Source of the DNA: Alphaproteobacteria bacterium Ga0077535
GTDB taxonomy: Bacteria > Pseudomonadota > Alphaproteobacteria > Caulobacterales > Aquidulcibacteraceae
Length of the DNA: 64,000 bases
Direction of reading: 5' to 3'
NCBI GenBank assembly: GCA_001464425.1
Contig: LNEK01000019.1
Span: 47,321-111,320, forward strand
Of this stretch, positions 16,084 through 25,310 are shown piece after piece. The notes under the pieces were generated by a model. The model did not search any database. It worked only from the letters and a program-made list of their open reading frames with translations, and was not told the DNA's origin. Each line of letters begins with the position of its first letter. The stretch's first letter is position 1. Both the position numbers and the translations under genes were made by a program.

Positions 16084-18729
16084 ATGAACGTCGTCGTCGT
16101 TGAATCCCCGGCTAAGGCCAAGACAATCAACAAGTATTTGGGCTCGGACTATAAGGTCCTGGCGTCCTACGGCCACATCCGCGACCTCCCCGCCAAGGAC
16201 GGTTCGGTCAAGCCCGACGAAGACTTCGCCATGGATTGGGAGATCGACCCCAAATCCCGCCAGCGCGTCAAAGACATCGCCGACGCGATGAAAGACGCCG
16301 ATCATCTGATCCTCGCAACCGACCCTGATCGCGAAGGCGAGGCCATCTCCTGGCACGTCCTGGAAGCGCTTAACCAGAAAAAGGCTCTGAAGGGGAAGAC
16401 CGTCCAGCGCGTCACTTTCAACGCCATTACCAAGCCCGCCGTGCAGGCCGCCATGGCCGCCCCGCGCGACATCGATATGGAGTTGGTCGACGCCTATCTG
16501 GCCCGCCGCGCCCTCGATTACCTCGTCGGCTTTGGCCTCTCGCCGGTACTGTGGCGCAAGCTTCCGGGCTCGCGCTCAGCTGGCCGCGTCCAGTCCGTAG
16601 CGCTACGCATCATCGTTGACCGCGAGGTCGAGATCGAGCGCTTCAAGCCGCAGGAATATTGGTCCGTCGATGCGCAGCTCTCGTCGACGCGCGGCGACAT
16701 CTTCCCGGCGCGTCTCTCCGCCTTCGAAGGCAAGAAACTAAAGCGCCTCGACATTCCGAACGAGCAGATGGCGCACGCTGCGCGCGATGCGGTGAGGAAA
16801 GGCGGCTTCAAGGTCAGCGCCGTCGAAGCCAAGCCGACGAAGCGCAACCCGCCGCCGCCGTTCACGACCTCGACGCTGCAGCAGGAAGCTGCGCGCAAGC
16901 TGAGCTTCAACGCCTCGCGCACCATGCAAACGGCGCAGCGCCTCTACGAAGCCGGCCACATCACTTACATGCGCACTGACGGCGTCAGCATGGATGAAGG
17001 CGCGATCCGCGAATTGCGCACCGCCATCGGCAGCCAGTTCGGCAAGGATTACGTCCCGTCCGAGCCGCGCAAATACGTCTCAAAGATCAAGAACGCGCAG
17101 GAAGCGCACGAAGCCATCCGCCCGACCGATCCGACCAACACGCCGCAATCGATGAGCCTCGATGGCGATCAGGCGCGCCTCTACGAACTGATCTGGAAGC
17201 GCAGCGTCGCGTCGCAAATGGAATCCGCCTCGATCGAGCGCACCAGCATCGATTTCACCGAACCGACTGGCAAAGTTGAGCTGCGCGCCACTGGCCAGGT
17301 CATCCTCTTCGACGGCTTCTTGAAGCTCTATCAAGAAGGCCGCGATGATGAAGAAGACGAAGAAAACCGCCGCCTGCCGCAATTAAAGCAAGGCGAGAAC
17401 GTCAACGTCCACGACGTCAAAGCCGATCAGCACTTCACCGAACCGCCGCCGCGTTACTCGGAAGCGTCGCTGGTCAAGAAGCTGGAAGAACTCGGCATCG
17501 GTCGGCCTTCCACGTACGCCGCGATCCTCGAGAAGCTGCGCGAACGCAATTACGTGAAGATGGACAAAAACCGCTTCATCCCGGATGACCGCGGCCGTCT
17601 CGTCATCGCCTTCCTGGAAAACTTCTTCGGCAAATACGTCGAATACGATTTCACCGCCGATCTCGAAGCCAAGCTCGATGAAGTCAGCGCCGGCGCGCTC
17701 GACTGGAAAGTGCTGATGCGCGACTTCTGGAAGGACTTCAACGCCGCCATCACCGACATCGGCGACCTGCGCATCACGCAAGTGCTCGACACGTTGAACG
17801 AAGTGCTGGGCCCGCATATCTTCCCGCCGCGCGAAGACGGCTCCGATCCGCGCACCTGCCAGGTCTGCGGCATCGGCCAGCTCTCGCTGCGCCTCGGCAA
17901 ATACGGCGCCTTCGTCGGCTGCTCGAACTATAATGGCGATCCGCCGTGCAAATTCACGCGCCCCCTCGCCGGCGCCGACGATGCGCAAAGCGCGATCCCC
18001 TCGGATGGCCTCGAACTCGGCGACGGCCCCAACGGCCCGGTCGTGCTGAAGAACGGCCGCTTCGGCCCGTACTTCGAAACGCCGAACCCGGACGATCCCG
18101 CAAAGCCGCGCCGCGCCAGCGTGCCGAAAGGCAAAGCGCCCGCCGACGTCGATCTCCCTACTGCGCTCAAGCTGCTCTCGCTGCCGCGCGAAGTCGGCAT
18201 GCACCCGAGCGAGAACGAATTGATCGTCGCCAATATCGGCCGCTTCGGCCCGTACATCAAAATGGGCAATCTCTATGTGAACCTGCCCGACGCCGACGAC
18301 GTGCACGAAATTCAAATGAACCGCGCCGTCTCGCTGATCGAAGAAAAGAAAGCCGGCGGCGCCAAAGGCCGCTTCGGCCGCGCCGCGCCCGCGCCGATCA
18401 AAGAACTCGGCGAAAGCCCCGTCACCGGCAAACCGGTGCGCGTGCTCAACGGTCGCTACGGCCCCTACATCACCGACGGCGAAACCAACGCCAACGTGCC
18501 GAAGGACAAAAAGCCCGAAGACATCGAAGCCGACGAAGCGCTCTCGCTGCTCGCGGCGCGATTGGAGGCCGGCGGCGGCAAGAAAAAAACCAAGAAAGCT
18601 GCGCCCAAGAAAGTCGCGAAAAGTCCTGGAAACGCCGCGGACAAACCGGTGAAAGTCGCCAAGAAACCCGCCGCGAAAAAAGCGACACCCAAGAAAGCGC
18701 CCGCGAAAAAGGCGGCGAAGAAGGCTTGA
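16084..18729 (+). CDS. topA: DNA topoisomerase I
   Basis: Type IA topoisomerase relaxing negative supercoils. I start at the ATG giving MNVVVVESPAKAKTINKYLG, the standard Toprim opening; the ORF extends 25 codons further without conservation. The 881-aa product has Toprim acidic motif TDPDREGEA, the active-site Tyr in ITYMRTDGVSM, a single four-Cys zinc-ribbon region (CQVCGIGQL... CSNYNGDPPC), then several TopA C-terminal repeats (KNGRFGPYF, NIGRFGPYIK, LNGRYGPYIT) and a Lys/Ala/Pro-rich tail typical of high-GC bacteria. topA-rnr adjacency is common in alphaproteobacteria. Confidence 0.95.
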   Translation: MNVVVVESPAKAKTINKYLGSDYKVLASYGHIRDLPAKDGSVKPDEDFAMDWEIDPKSRQRVKDIADAMKDADHLILATDPDREGEAISWHVLEALNQKKALKGKTVQRVTFNAITKPAVQAAMAAPRDIDMELVDAYLARRALDYLVGFGLSPVLWRKLPGSRSAGRVQSVALRIIVDREVEIERFKPQEYWSVDAQLSSTRGDIFPARLSAFEGKKLKRLDIPNEQMAHAARDAVRKGGFKVSAVEAKPTKRNPPPPFTTSTLQQEAARKLSFNASRTMQTAQRLYEAGHITYMRTDGVSMDEGAIRELRTAIGSQFGKDYVPSEPRKYVSKIKNAQEAHEAIRPTDPTNTPQSMSLDGDQARLYELIWKRSVASQMESASIERTSIDFTEPTGKVELRATGQVILFDGFLKLYQEGRDDEEDEENRRLPQLKQGENVNVHDVKADQHFTEPPPRYSEASLVKKLEELGIGRPSTYAAILEKLRERNYVKMDKNRFIPDDRGRLVIAFLENFFGKYVEYDFTADLEAKLDEVSAGALDWKVLMRDFWKDFNAAITDIGDLRITQVLDTLNEVLGPHIFPPREDGSDPRTCQVCGIGQLSLRLGKYGAFVGCSNYNGDPPCKFTRPLAGADDAQSAIPSDGLELGDGPNGPVVLKNGRFGPYFETPNPDDPAKPRRASVPKGKAPADVDLPTALKLLSLPREVGMHPSENELIVANIGRFGPYIKMGNLYVNLPDADDVHEIQMNRAVSLIEEKKAGGAKGRFGRAAPAPIKELGESPVTGKPVRVLNGRYGPYITDGETNANVPKDKKPEDIEADEALSLLAARLEAGGGKKKTKKAAPKKVAKSPGNAADKPVKVAKKPAAKKATPKKAPAKKAAKKA

Positions 18730-18730
18730 G

Positions 18731-18890
18731 CCTTCCCCCGCGAGGGGGAGAAGGTGGTCGCGCAACGACCGGATGAGGGGGCGTCCCGCCGCATAAGGCG
18801 CTTCATCGAATACGGGCGCGACCTAGTTCCACTCCCCCTCACGCGCTCGAACAAGTTCGAGCGACCTCTCCCCCTCGCGGGGGAGAGGTG
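18731..18890. repeat. Palindromic intergenic repeat element
   Basis: The topA-rnr gap is almost filled by nested inverted repeats: CCTTCCCCC/GGGGG near the left end, a GGTCG/CGACC hairpin, CGCTCGAAC/GTTCGAGCG, and a perfect 10-bp stem CCTCTCCCCC/GGGGGAGAGG at the right end. The two ends are inverted copies of one motif. This resembles the dispersed cleavable-hairpin repeats of alphaproteobacterial genomes, and may act as a terminator or RNA-stability element. A genome-wide search would settle copy number. Confidence 0.7.
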
Positions 18891-18903
18891 ACACATTGAG
18901 CCT

Positions 18904-21198
18904 ATGGCGAAGAATCGACCACCAGCCCCCGAACCCCTAACCCGCGAGCGCGTACTTGAGGCGATCCGCAAATCTGGCGGCAAGGCGCAGAAGCGTGACA
19001 TCGCGCACGAACTCGGCATCACAGCGGATCAGAAGAAAGAATTGCGCGGCATCCTGCGCGAGTTGGAAGAATCCGGCGCGCTCGGCCGCACCGGGCGCAA
19101 ATCCTACGCCGACGCGCAAGCGCTCCCCGAATCCGGCGTGATGGACATTCTCGATCGCGACGGCGACGGCGAATTGCTCGCGCGCATGCGCGGCCCCGAA
19201 GGTTATTTCGGTCCCACGATCCGCCTCGCCCCCGGCGAAGCCCGGCGCATGAAGGGCGAAGCCGCCATCGGCATCGGTGACCGTGTACTCGCCCACATCG
19301 GCCGCGACGATGACGGCGAGTTCGTCGCCCGCGTCGTCAAGCGCCTCGGCCAAAGCGCGCACCGCATCCTCGGCGTCTATCGCACCAACAAGGATCCGCG
19401 CGCGAAGTTCGGCGGCGGCCGCGTCGAACCGGCAGACCGCAAAGCCCGTCACGACATCATCATCGAACAACAGCACGCTGGCGAAGCCAAGGACGGCGAT
19501 CTCGTCTTCGTCGAACTCGCGCCCGACCGTGGCCGCTCGCAAGGCCCCAAGCGCGGCCTCATCAAAGAGATCATCGGCCGCGAAAGCGATCCGCGCGCCG
19601 CCTCGATCCTGGCGATGCACACGCACGGCATCCGCGAAGGCTTCAGCGAGGACGAAGAAGCGCAAGCCAAGGCCGCGCAAAAGCCAACACTGAAGAACCG
19701 CACCGATCTCCGCGACGTGCCGCTGATCACCATCGACCCCGAAGACGCGCGCGATCACGATGACGCGGTTTATGCCTCCCCGGATACGGATGAGAAAAAT
19801 AAAGGCGGTTGGCGCGTCTGGGTCGCCATCGCCGACGTCTCGGCGTACGTGCAGCCGGGCTCGGCGCTCGATCGCGGCGCCTGGAAGCGCGGCAATTCCA
19901 CTTATTTCCCCGATCGCGTCGCGCCGATGCTGCCGGAATCACTCTCGGCTGATCTCTGCTCCCTGCGCGAACACGAAGAGCGCGCCTGCCTCGCCGTCGA
20001 AATGGTGTTCGACCGCGAAGGCCGCAAAATCCGGCACAAATTCGTTCGCGGCCTGATGCGCTCCGCCGCCAAGCTCTCCTACGAACAAGCCCAAGCCGCG
20101 ATCAACGGCGAGCCAGACGACAAAACCAAGCCGCTGCTAGAGCCGGTGCTCAAACCGCTCTGGGCCGCTTACGCCTGCGTCTGGGCCGGCCGCGAAAAGC
20201 GCCAGCCGCTCGACATCGACGCACCCGAACACAAGATCATTTTCGACAAAGGCAAGATCGTCGGCGTGAAGCGCCGCGAGCGCTTCGACGCGCACAAGCT
20301 GATCGAAGAATTCATGATCCAAGCCAATGTCTGCGCCGCTGAAACGTTGGAGCAGAAACAGCGCCCACAAATCTACCGCGTCCATGACCGGCCATCGGAT
20401 CAGAAGATAGCCTCGATCACGGACTTCCTGCCAACGGTCGGCATGAGCTGGGCAAAAGGCCAAACCGTCACCGCCGGCCGCTTCAACCGCATTCTGGATT
20501 TGGCGCAAACTTCGCCGAACAAAGACATCATCAACGAAGTCGTCCTCCGCACGCAGTCACAGGCCGTCTATAGCCCCGACAATATCGGCCACTTTGGCCT
20601 CAATCTCGCGCGCTATTCGCACTTCACCTCGCCGATCCGCCGCTACGCCGACGTCACCATCCACCGCGCCCTCATCCGCGCGCTCAAACTCGGCGACGAT
20701 GGCGCAACCGATAAGGACGAGCAGCGCTACGAGGAAACCGCCCAGCACATTTCCGAAACCGAGCGCACCTCGATGGCCGCCGAGCGCGACGCCACCTCGC
20801 GCTACATCGCCGCCTTCCTCGCCGACCGCGTGGGCGCGACGTTCGAAGGCCGCGTCACCGGCGTCACGCGCTTCGGGCTCTTCGTGCGCCTCGATGAAAC
20901 GCAGGCAGATGGACTCGTGCCAATCTCAACGCTCGGCAACGAACGCTGGAATCATGACGAAGCCGCGCACGCGCTCGTTGGCGAACAATCCGGCCTACGA
21001 TTCCCGCTCGGCATGCGCGTCGAAGTGCGCCTGGATGAAGCCACCCCCATCAGCGGCGGCCTAGTCTTCTCCGTCCTGAGCGACGCCGAACCACCGCAAG
21101 CCGGCTGGCGCAAGTCGCGCCCGAGCAAACAGGGCCCACGCGGCGGCCCGCACCGCGGCCGTGAGCGCGACAGCAAACGCGGAAAGAAGAGGCGCTGA
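18904..21198 (+). CDS. rnr: Ribonuclease R
   Basis: Processive 3'-5' exoribonuclease that degrades structured RNA. The 764-aa product has an N-terminal winged-helix region (RERVLEAIRKSGGKAQKRDIA), cold-shock-like OB domains, the RNB catalytic domain with acidic cluster TIDPEDARDHDDAVY and RRYADVTIHRALI, a C-terminal S1 domain (GATFEGRVTGVTRFGLFVRL), and a basic tail RDSKRGKKRR. Length and order are as expected. The stop overlaps the ATG of the following lipoprotein gene by one base. Confidence 0.95.
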   Translation: MAKNRPPAPEPLTRERVLEAIRKSGGKAQKRDIAHELGITADQKKELRGILRELEESGALGRTGRKSYADAQALPESGVMDILDRDGDGELLARMRGPEGYFGPTIRLAPGEARRMKGEAAIGIGDRVLAHIGRDDDGEFVARVVKRLGQSAHRILGVYRTNKDPRAKFGGGRVEPADRKARHDIIIEQQHAGEAKDGDLVFVELAPDRGRSQGPKRGLIKEIIGRESDPRAASILAMHTHGIREGFSEDEEAQAKAAQKPTLKNRTDLRDVPLITIDPEDARDHDDAVYASPDTDEKNKGGWRVWVAIADVSAYVQPGSALDRGAWKRGNSTYFPDRVAPMLPESLSADLCSLREHEERACLAVEMVFDREGRKIRHKFVRGLMRSAAKLSYEQAQAAINGEPDDKTKPLLEPVLKPLWAAYACVWAGREKRQPLDIDAPEHKIIFDKGKIVGVKRRERFDAHKLIEEFMIQANVCAAETLEQKQRPQIYRVHDRPSDQKIASITDFLPTVGMSWAKGQTVTAGRFNRILDLAQTSPNKDIINEVVLRTQSQAVYSPDNIGHFGLNLARYSHFTSPIRRYADVTIHRALIRALKLGDDGATDKDEQRYEETAQHISETERTSMAAERDATSRYIAAFLADRVGATFEGRVTGVTRFGLFVRLDETQADGLVPISTLGNERWNHDEAAHALVGEQSGLRFPLGMRVEVRLDEATPISGGLVFSVLSDAEPPQAGWRKSRPSKQGPRGGPHRGRERDSKRGKKRR

Positions 21199-21623
21199 TG
21201 ATACGCTTCGCCCTCGTCTTGGTCGCCCTGCTCAGCGCAAGCTGCAACGAACCCGCGCCAGCGCCAGCAGCGCCGGAGCCAACGCCGATACCCGTCGCGG
21301 CCGATCGCGCGGGTGAAGCGCCCGCGCCGGAGAGTTTCGTGGACACAGACCCCTCACCACTCACGCGCGAGGAAATCCTCGGCATGTGGGGCCTGCGCGC
21401 TCAGTGCGGCCAGCCCACGATCTTCAGCGAAGATGGCACACTCACGGACTACACCGGCCAAACCGGGCAATGGTCATTGCAAGGCGACTCTCTAACGATC
21501 ACACGCGGCGGCCAAACACACACGAGCCAAATCAATCCGCTCAACTCCAACGCCTTCACATCCGGCCCACCGGAAGACGGCAGCGGACGCACAAGACTCT
21601 TCGTCATCTACCGGCGCTGCTGA
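21198..21623 (+). CDS. Hypothetical lipoprotein downstream of rnr
   Basis: A 141-aa product with a signal MIRFALVLVALLSASCNEP; C16 is the probable lipidation site although the lipobox SAS-C is not ideal. A Pro/Ala-rich linker is followed by a small domain (about residues 55-141) starting LTREEILGMWGLRAQCGQPTI, which resembles lipocalin-like substrate-free beta modules in outline only. The start overlaps rnr (TGATG), indicating translational coupling. Function unknown. Confidence 0.65.
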   Translation: MIRFALVLVALLSASCNEPAPAPAAPEPTPIPVAADRAGEAPAPESFVDTDPSPLTREEILGMWGLRAQCGQPTIFSEDGTLTDYTGQTGQWSLQGDSLTITRGGQTHTSQINPLNSNAFTSGPPEDGSGRTRLFVIYRRC

Positions 21624-21648
21624 ACTCAGGCCTGCGATGCTGATGGCG

Positions 21649-22218
21649 TCACCGCGATGGTGCGCCGCTCGATCTGCTCTCCAACAGGACGTTGCGTCCG
21701 CAAGCCTTTGCGCCACGCCGCGCGGGCGACCTGCTTGCGCCAACTCTTAAATGTCGGCTCTTAAATGTCGGCGCAAAAGTCGGCTCTTCCTCCGGTGGCC
21801 GTGAAATATCGAGCGATACGACGCGCCAATCATAACCCGCCTCCAACAAGCCCTCTTGCCGAAGCCCGTTCTCGACAATCACAAGCAGCGGCAGCCGCAG
21901 AGAATACGCCATCGCCGCTTCGATTTGATTCCAGGGCGTCGCAGTTACGGCGTTGCGCACCACCGCCTCGCGGGGCGAGCCCCGCCGATCTTGACCGTCC
22001 GCGATGTGGAGCCGCTCGTACGCCAAGATGGCGGCGCCCGCGCAATGGCGCATGACTTTATCTACGAGCTTCAGCGGCTGGCCATGATCGAACACCGTTC
22101 GCCCGATCGTAAGCGGCCGCAGGCCCTGCGATTCAAAGTGCCGCTCGACGGCGCTGACGAACCGCTCCTGCGCGTCGGTGCTGACGCTGCCACAGCTTAG
22201 AAACACATTCGTCGCCAT
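21649..22218 (-). CDS. TIR-like/nucleotide-binding fold protein, C-terminus frameshifted
   Basis: The 189-aa ORF starts MATNVFLSCGSVSTDAQERF with AGGAGG upstream. The pattern FLSCGS, an amphipathic helix, GRTVFDHGQPLKLV, a conserved Y-E-R-L-H-I, SPREAVVRNAV, PWNQIEAAMAYSLRLPLLV, and EGLLEAGYDW fits a TIR-like fold (Glu in QIEAAMAY would be the candidate NAD-cleaving residue). Members often act as nucleotide-sensing or NADase effectors, but none is proven here. After residue 154 a 14-bp tandem duplication shifts the frame; removing one copy restores SWRKQVARAAWRKGLRTQ and a 192-aa protein ending at 21626. The annotated tail SRHLRVGASRSPARR is therefore out of frame. Confidence 0.7.
   Translation of the reverse strand: MATNVFLSCGSVSTDAQERFVSAVERHFESQGLRPLTIGRTVFDHGQPLKLVDKVMRHCAGAAILAYERLHIADGQDRRGSPREAVVRNAVTATPWNQIEAAMAYSLRLPLLVIVENGLRQEGLLEAGYDWRVVSLDISRPPEEEPTFAPTFKSRHLRVGASRSPARRGAKACGRNVLLESRSSGAPSR
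21744..21771. repeat. 14-bp exact tandem duplication in the TIR-like gene
   Basis: CTCTTAAATGTCGG occurs twice in direct succession. The unit is not a multiple of three. Deleting one copy leaves exactly 579 nt from the ATG at 22218 to a TGA at 21626-21628, a clean 193-codon frame, so the duplication is likely a recent slippage event in an intact gene. Confidence 0.9.
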
Positions 22219-22331
22219 ACCCGCCTCCTACCGCCGGTAGAGTGCGTCAGCACCCGGCGCCACAAAAGACGTTTGGATACAGCTAGCGCTGCCGCCGAGC
22301 CTCGGTCATTGTCCCAACGGGGGAGATATCT

Positions 22332-23624
22332 ATGCAGGACAAACCGCTCGGCTTTTGGTCCTGCTGGTCGCTGACCGTCGGCTGTATGATCGGCTCTGGC
22401 GTGTTCATGCTGCCCGCTTTGCTCGCGCCCTACGGCTTGCTCAGTTTCGGCGGCTGGATCATCGCCGGCGCCGGCTCCATCGCGCTCGCACTTGTCTTCG
22501 GGCGCCTGGCGGGACGCACGCGCCGTGATGGCGGCCCATATGCATACGCGCGCGAAGCCTTCGGCGATCTCACCGGATTTCTGATGGCGTGGGCCTATTG
22601 GCTCTCGTTCCTGATGGGCGTGCCGGTCGTCGCCATCGCGTTCGTCGGTTATCTCGGCGTCTTCATCCCCGCGCTGAATGCAAGCGCTGTCGCACAAGCC
22701 TCCACCGCGCTCGCTGTCATCGGCGTGTTCACGCTGATCAACATCCGCGGCCTGAAGGAAATGGGCTTCACCCAAATCGCACTCACGGTGCTGAAGATTG
22801 TACCGCTGCTCGCCATTGTCGGTTTGGCATTCGCTGTGGGCGCGCCGGAGAATCTCCCCGCCTTCAATCCATCAGGGCAATCGGTCATCGCCGCGCTCGC
22901 CGCCTGCGCGCTAATCACGCTCTGGCCGTTCACGGGATTCGAAGTCGTGACGCTGCCAGCGGGCAACGTACAAGACTGCGAACGCACCATCCCGCGCGCG
23001 CTGATCACCGGCATGGTGGCCGTCGTCGCGATCTACCTCTCCGCCACAGCCGCCGTCATGCTGCTCGTGCCCGCGGCTCAACTCGCCCAATCCACCGCGC
23101 CGTTCGCCGACGCCGCCCGCGCCTTTGGTCCGTGGGGGCCGCATTTCATCGCAGTAGGCGCGCTGCTCTCCACGGCCGGCGCGCTCAACGGCCTCATCTT
23201 CAGCACTGGCCAAATGCCCATGGCCGTCGCCATCGATAAGCTCGCGCCAAGTTGGCTCGCCTCGACCAACAAAGGCGGCGCGCCGCATCTGGCGCTCCTG
23301 CTGTCTTCGACGCTCGCCGGGCTCTTGCTCATCGCGAATTACACGCGCGGATTCATCGGCGCCTTTACGTTCCTGCTGATGATGGCGACGGCGCTCGGCC
23401 TCATCTATTACGTGGTCGTCTCAGTCGCTGAACTTCGCCATTCGTGGCGCAACGCCAGGCGTTGGGCGGCAATCGCCGCGGTTGCGATCGTGTATTCGCT
23501 CTTTGCCGCGTTCGGCTCCGGCCTCGAAGTTTTGTTCTGGGGCGTCGTGCTGATGCTGGCGGGCGTGCCGCTCTATTACCTCTTCCGCCCGAAACTCAAC
23601 GCCGCGATTACTCGCCCTTCTTAA
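22332..23624 (+). CDS. APC superfamily amino acid permease
   Basis: Predicted inner-membrane amino acid/amine transporter or exchanger of the APC superfamily (430 aa, about 12 TM segments). The start of TM1 shows VGCMIGSGVFMLPALLAPYG, the substrate-backbone-binding GSG motif of LeuT-fold APC proteins, and a matching TM6 region WPFTGFEVVTLPAG. GGGGGAG lies about 9 nt before the ATG. It resembles AdiC/CadB-type antiporters, but substrate is open. Its 3' end overlaps the convergent COG3146 gene by 17 nt. Confidence 0.85.
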   Translation: MQDKPLGFWSCWSLTVGCMIGSGVFMLPALLAPYGLLSFGGWIIAGAGSIALALVFGRLAGRTRRDGGPYAYAREAFGDLTGFLMAWAYWLSFLMGVPVVAIAFVGYLGVFIPALNASAVAQASTALAVIGVFTLINIRGLKEMGFTQIALTVLKIVPLLAIVGLAFAVGAPENLPAFNPSGQSVIAALAACALITLWPFTGFEVVTLPAGNVQDCERTIPRALITGMVAVVAIYLSATAAVMLLVPAAQLAQSTAPFADAARAFGPWGPHFIAVGALLSTAGALNGLIFSTGQMPMAVAIDKLAPSWLASTNKGGAPHLALLLSSTLAGLLLIANYTRGFIGAFTFLLMMATALGLIYYVVVSVAELRHSWRNARRWAAIAAVAIVYSLFAAFGSGLEVLFWGVVLMLAGVPLYYLFRPKLNAAITRPS

Positions 23625-24762
23625 ACGGCGTATGCTCCATCAAGAGCTCCGCCTCATCCGTCACTGCCGGCGTCTCCGCATCGAGATAACGTTGCACCGC
23701 TGTGCGCAGGCCCGGATGCGCGATCCAGTGCGCGCTGTAGGTTGGCGCCGGCACATAGCCGCGCGCGAGCTTGTGCTCACCTTGCGCGCCCGCTTCGACG
23801 CGCGGCAGACCAAGCTCGATCGCAAGTTCGATCGCCTGATAATAGCAAAGCTCGAAGTGCAAAAACGGGACATCGGCCACGCGCCCCCAATAGCGCCCAT
23901 AGAGCGCCTCGCCGCCCACCAGGTTCAGCGCCGAAGCAATCGGCGTTCCATCTGCTGCCGCCACGAACAGCACGCACTGATCAGCCATCCGCTCGCCGAG
24001 CAACGCGAAGAACGCGCGATTGAGATAAGGCGAGCCCCATTTGCGCGAACCCGTATCCATGTAGCAGCGGAAGAAGAAATCCCAATCGTCTTCAGCGATT
24101 TCGGCGCCGCGCAGACGCCGGATCGTCAGCCCCTCGCACGCACGCGCGCGTTCCCGACGAATCGTCTTCCGCTTTTGCGACGACAGGTCAGCGAGAAAAT
24201 CCTCGAACGAGGCGTAGCCGCGGTTGAACCAATGATACTGCAGGCCAACCCGCGTCATGTAGCCAAGCGTCTTCAGCCGCGCCGCCGCTTCTGCAGTGGC
24301 GAATGTTGCGTGCACCGATGAGGCGCCAGCGCGCTGGGCCAATCCAACAGCGCCTTGCGCCAACGCCAACTCCACCGCCGGGTCGCGCGCAAAAATCCGC
24401 CGGCCGGGCACCGGCGTAAACGGCACAGCGCATTGGAGCTTTGGGTAATAGCGCTCGCCAGCGCGCTGCAGCGCATCGGCCCAGCCGTGATCGAACACGT
24501 ACTCGCCGTACGAATGATCCTTCGCGTAGAGCAACATCGCGCCAACGGCCGCGCCCGACGCATCGCGTGCTACCAAATGCGCTGGCTGCCACCCGCGCGC
24601 GGCGCTAGCGCATCCGCTCTCTTCGAGAGCCTGCAAAAAATCCCAAGAGAGAAACGGATCGTAGGGCGCGCCTGCAGGGTTCGCGAGCCCATCCCAGACG
24701 GCGCGGTCGATGTTGGCGAGATCGCCAACCACCGTAATGTTCAGCGCGTCGGTTCCGTCCAT
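23608..24762 (-). CDS. COG3146/DUF482 family GNAT-fold protein
   Basis: FemAB-like acetyltransferase-fold protein (about 384 aa) of a family predicted in peptidoglycan or amino-acyl transfer; no substrate is established. The family signature FDHGWADALQRAGERYYPKLQ, VPFTPVPGRRI, and C-terminal GVEAGAQGEHKLARGY-like region (here VEAGAQGEHKLARGYVP) is present. The ORF can begin at GTG 24765 or the adjacent ATG 24762; I choose the ATG. It is upstream of nothing obviously related. Confidence 0.85.
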   Translation of the reverse strand: MDGTDALNITVVGDLANIDRAVWDGLANPAGAPYDPFLSWDFLQALEESGCASAARGWQPAHLVARDASGAAVGAMLLYAKDHSYGEYVFDHGWADALQRAGERYYPKLQCAVPFTPVPGRRIFARDPAVELALAQGAVGLAQRAGASSVHATFATAEAAARLKTLGYMTRVGLQYHWFNRGYASFEDFLADLSSQKRKTIRRERARACEGLTIRRLRGAEIAEDDWDFFFRCYMDTGSRKWGSPYLNRAFFALLGERMADQCVLFVAAADGTPIASALNLVGGEALYGRYWGRVADVPFLHFELCYYQAIELAIELGLPRVEAGAQGEHKLARGYVPAPTYSAHWIAHPGLRTAVQRYLDAETPAVTDEAELLMEHTPFKKGE

Positions 24763-24807
24763 CACGCTAATCTAGGCGCGCCGAGGCGGCAAAACCAAGC
24801 CCGCGCG

Positions 24808-25269
24808 TCAGGCGATTTCAAACAGCCCGTCGACTTCCACAGCAAAGTCCATCGGCAGATTGGCCATGCCGACAGCCGAACGCGCGTGCTTGCCCGTGTC
24901 GCCGAGAACTTGGACCATCAGGTCAGAACAGCCATTCATCACCTGCGGGATCGGGCTAAACTCTGGCGTCACGTTCACAAAGCCATTGAGCTTCACCACA
25001 CGTTTCACGCGATCCAGATCGCCGCCGCACGCGGCCTTCACTTGCGCGAGGAGGTTGAGCCCGCACAGCCGCGCTGCGGCCTGGCCTTCCTCGACTTCGA
25101 TATCAGCGCCGAGCTTGCCCTTGATGCCGCCCGACGCATCGACCGAAACCTGCCCCGACACGTGCACCAGATTGCCGACGATCACGAACGGCACATACGA
25201 CGCCACCGGCGCCGGCGGTGTCGGCAGCGTGATCCCCAATTCCTCCAAACGCGCTTCGATCCGGCTCAT
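24808..25269 (-). CDS. RidA family protein (YjgF/YER057c/UK114)
   Basis: Small trimeric enzyme; canonical RidA deaminates reactive enamine/imine intermediates of PLP enzymes. The 153-aa product belongs to the longer subfamily (starting IEARLEELGITLPTPPAPVASYVP) with the GNLVHVSGQ motif and MANLPMDFAVEVDGLFEI at the C-terminus. The key Arg of canonical RidA near the end is not obvious here (SAVGMANLP), so deaminase activity is uncertain. Single gene on the minus strand between dinB and the COG3146 gene. Confidence 0.88.
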   Translation of the reverse strand: MSRIEARLEELGITLPTPPAPVASYVPFVIVGNLVHVSGQVSVDASGGIKGKLGADIEVEEGQAAARLCGLNLLAQVKAACGGDLDRVKRVVKLNGFVNVTPEFSPIPQVMNGCSDLMVQVLGDTGKHARSAVGMANLPMDFAVEVDGLFEIA

Positions 25270-25310
25270 GGCGTGCTCCCTCGATTGGGGCCTTCCTAGC
25301 GCCTGCGCTG

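Noticed and set aside
17383-18765. 460-aa minus-strand ORF with Phe/Gly/Arg repeats
   Set aside because: Antisense of topA; its repetitiveness mirrors the Lys/Ala codons of the TopA tail.
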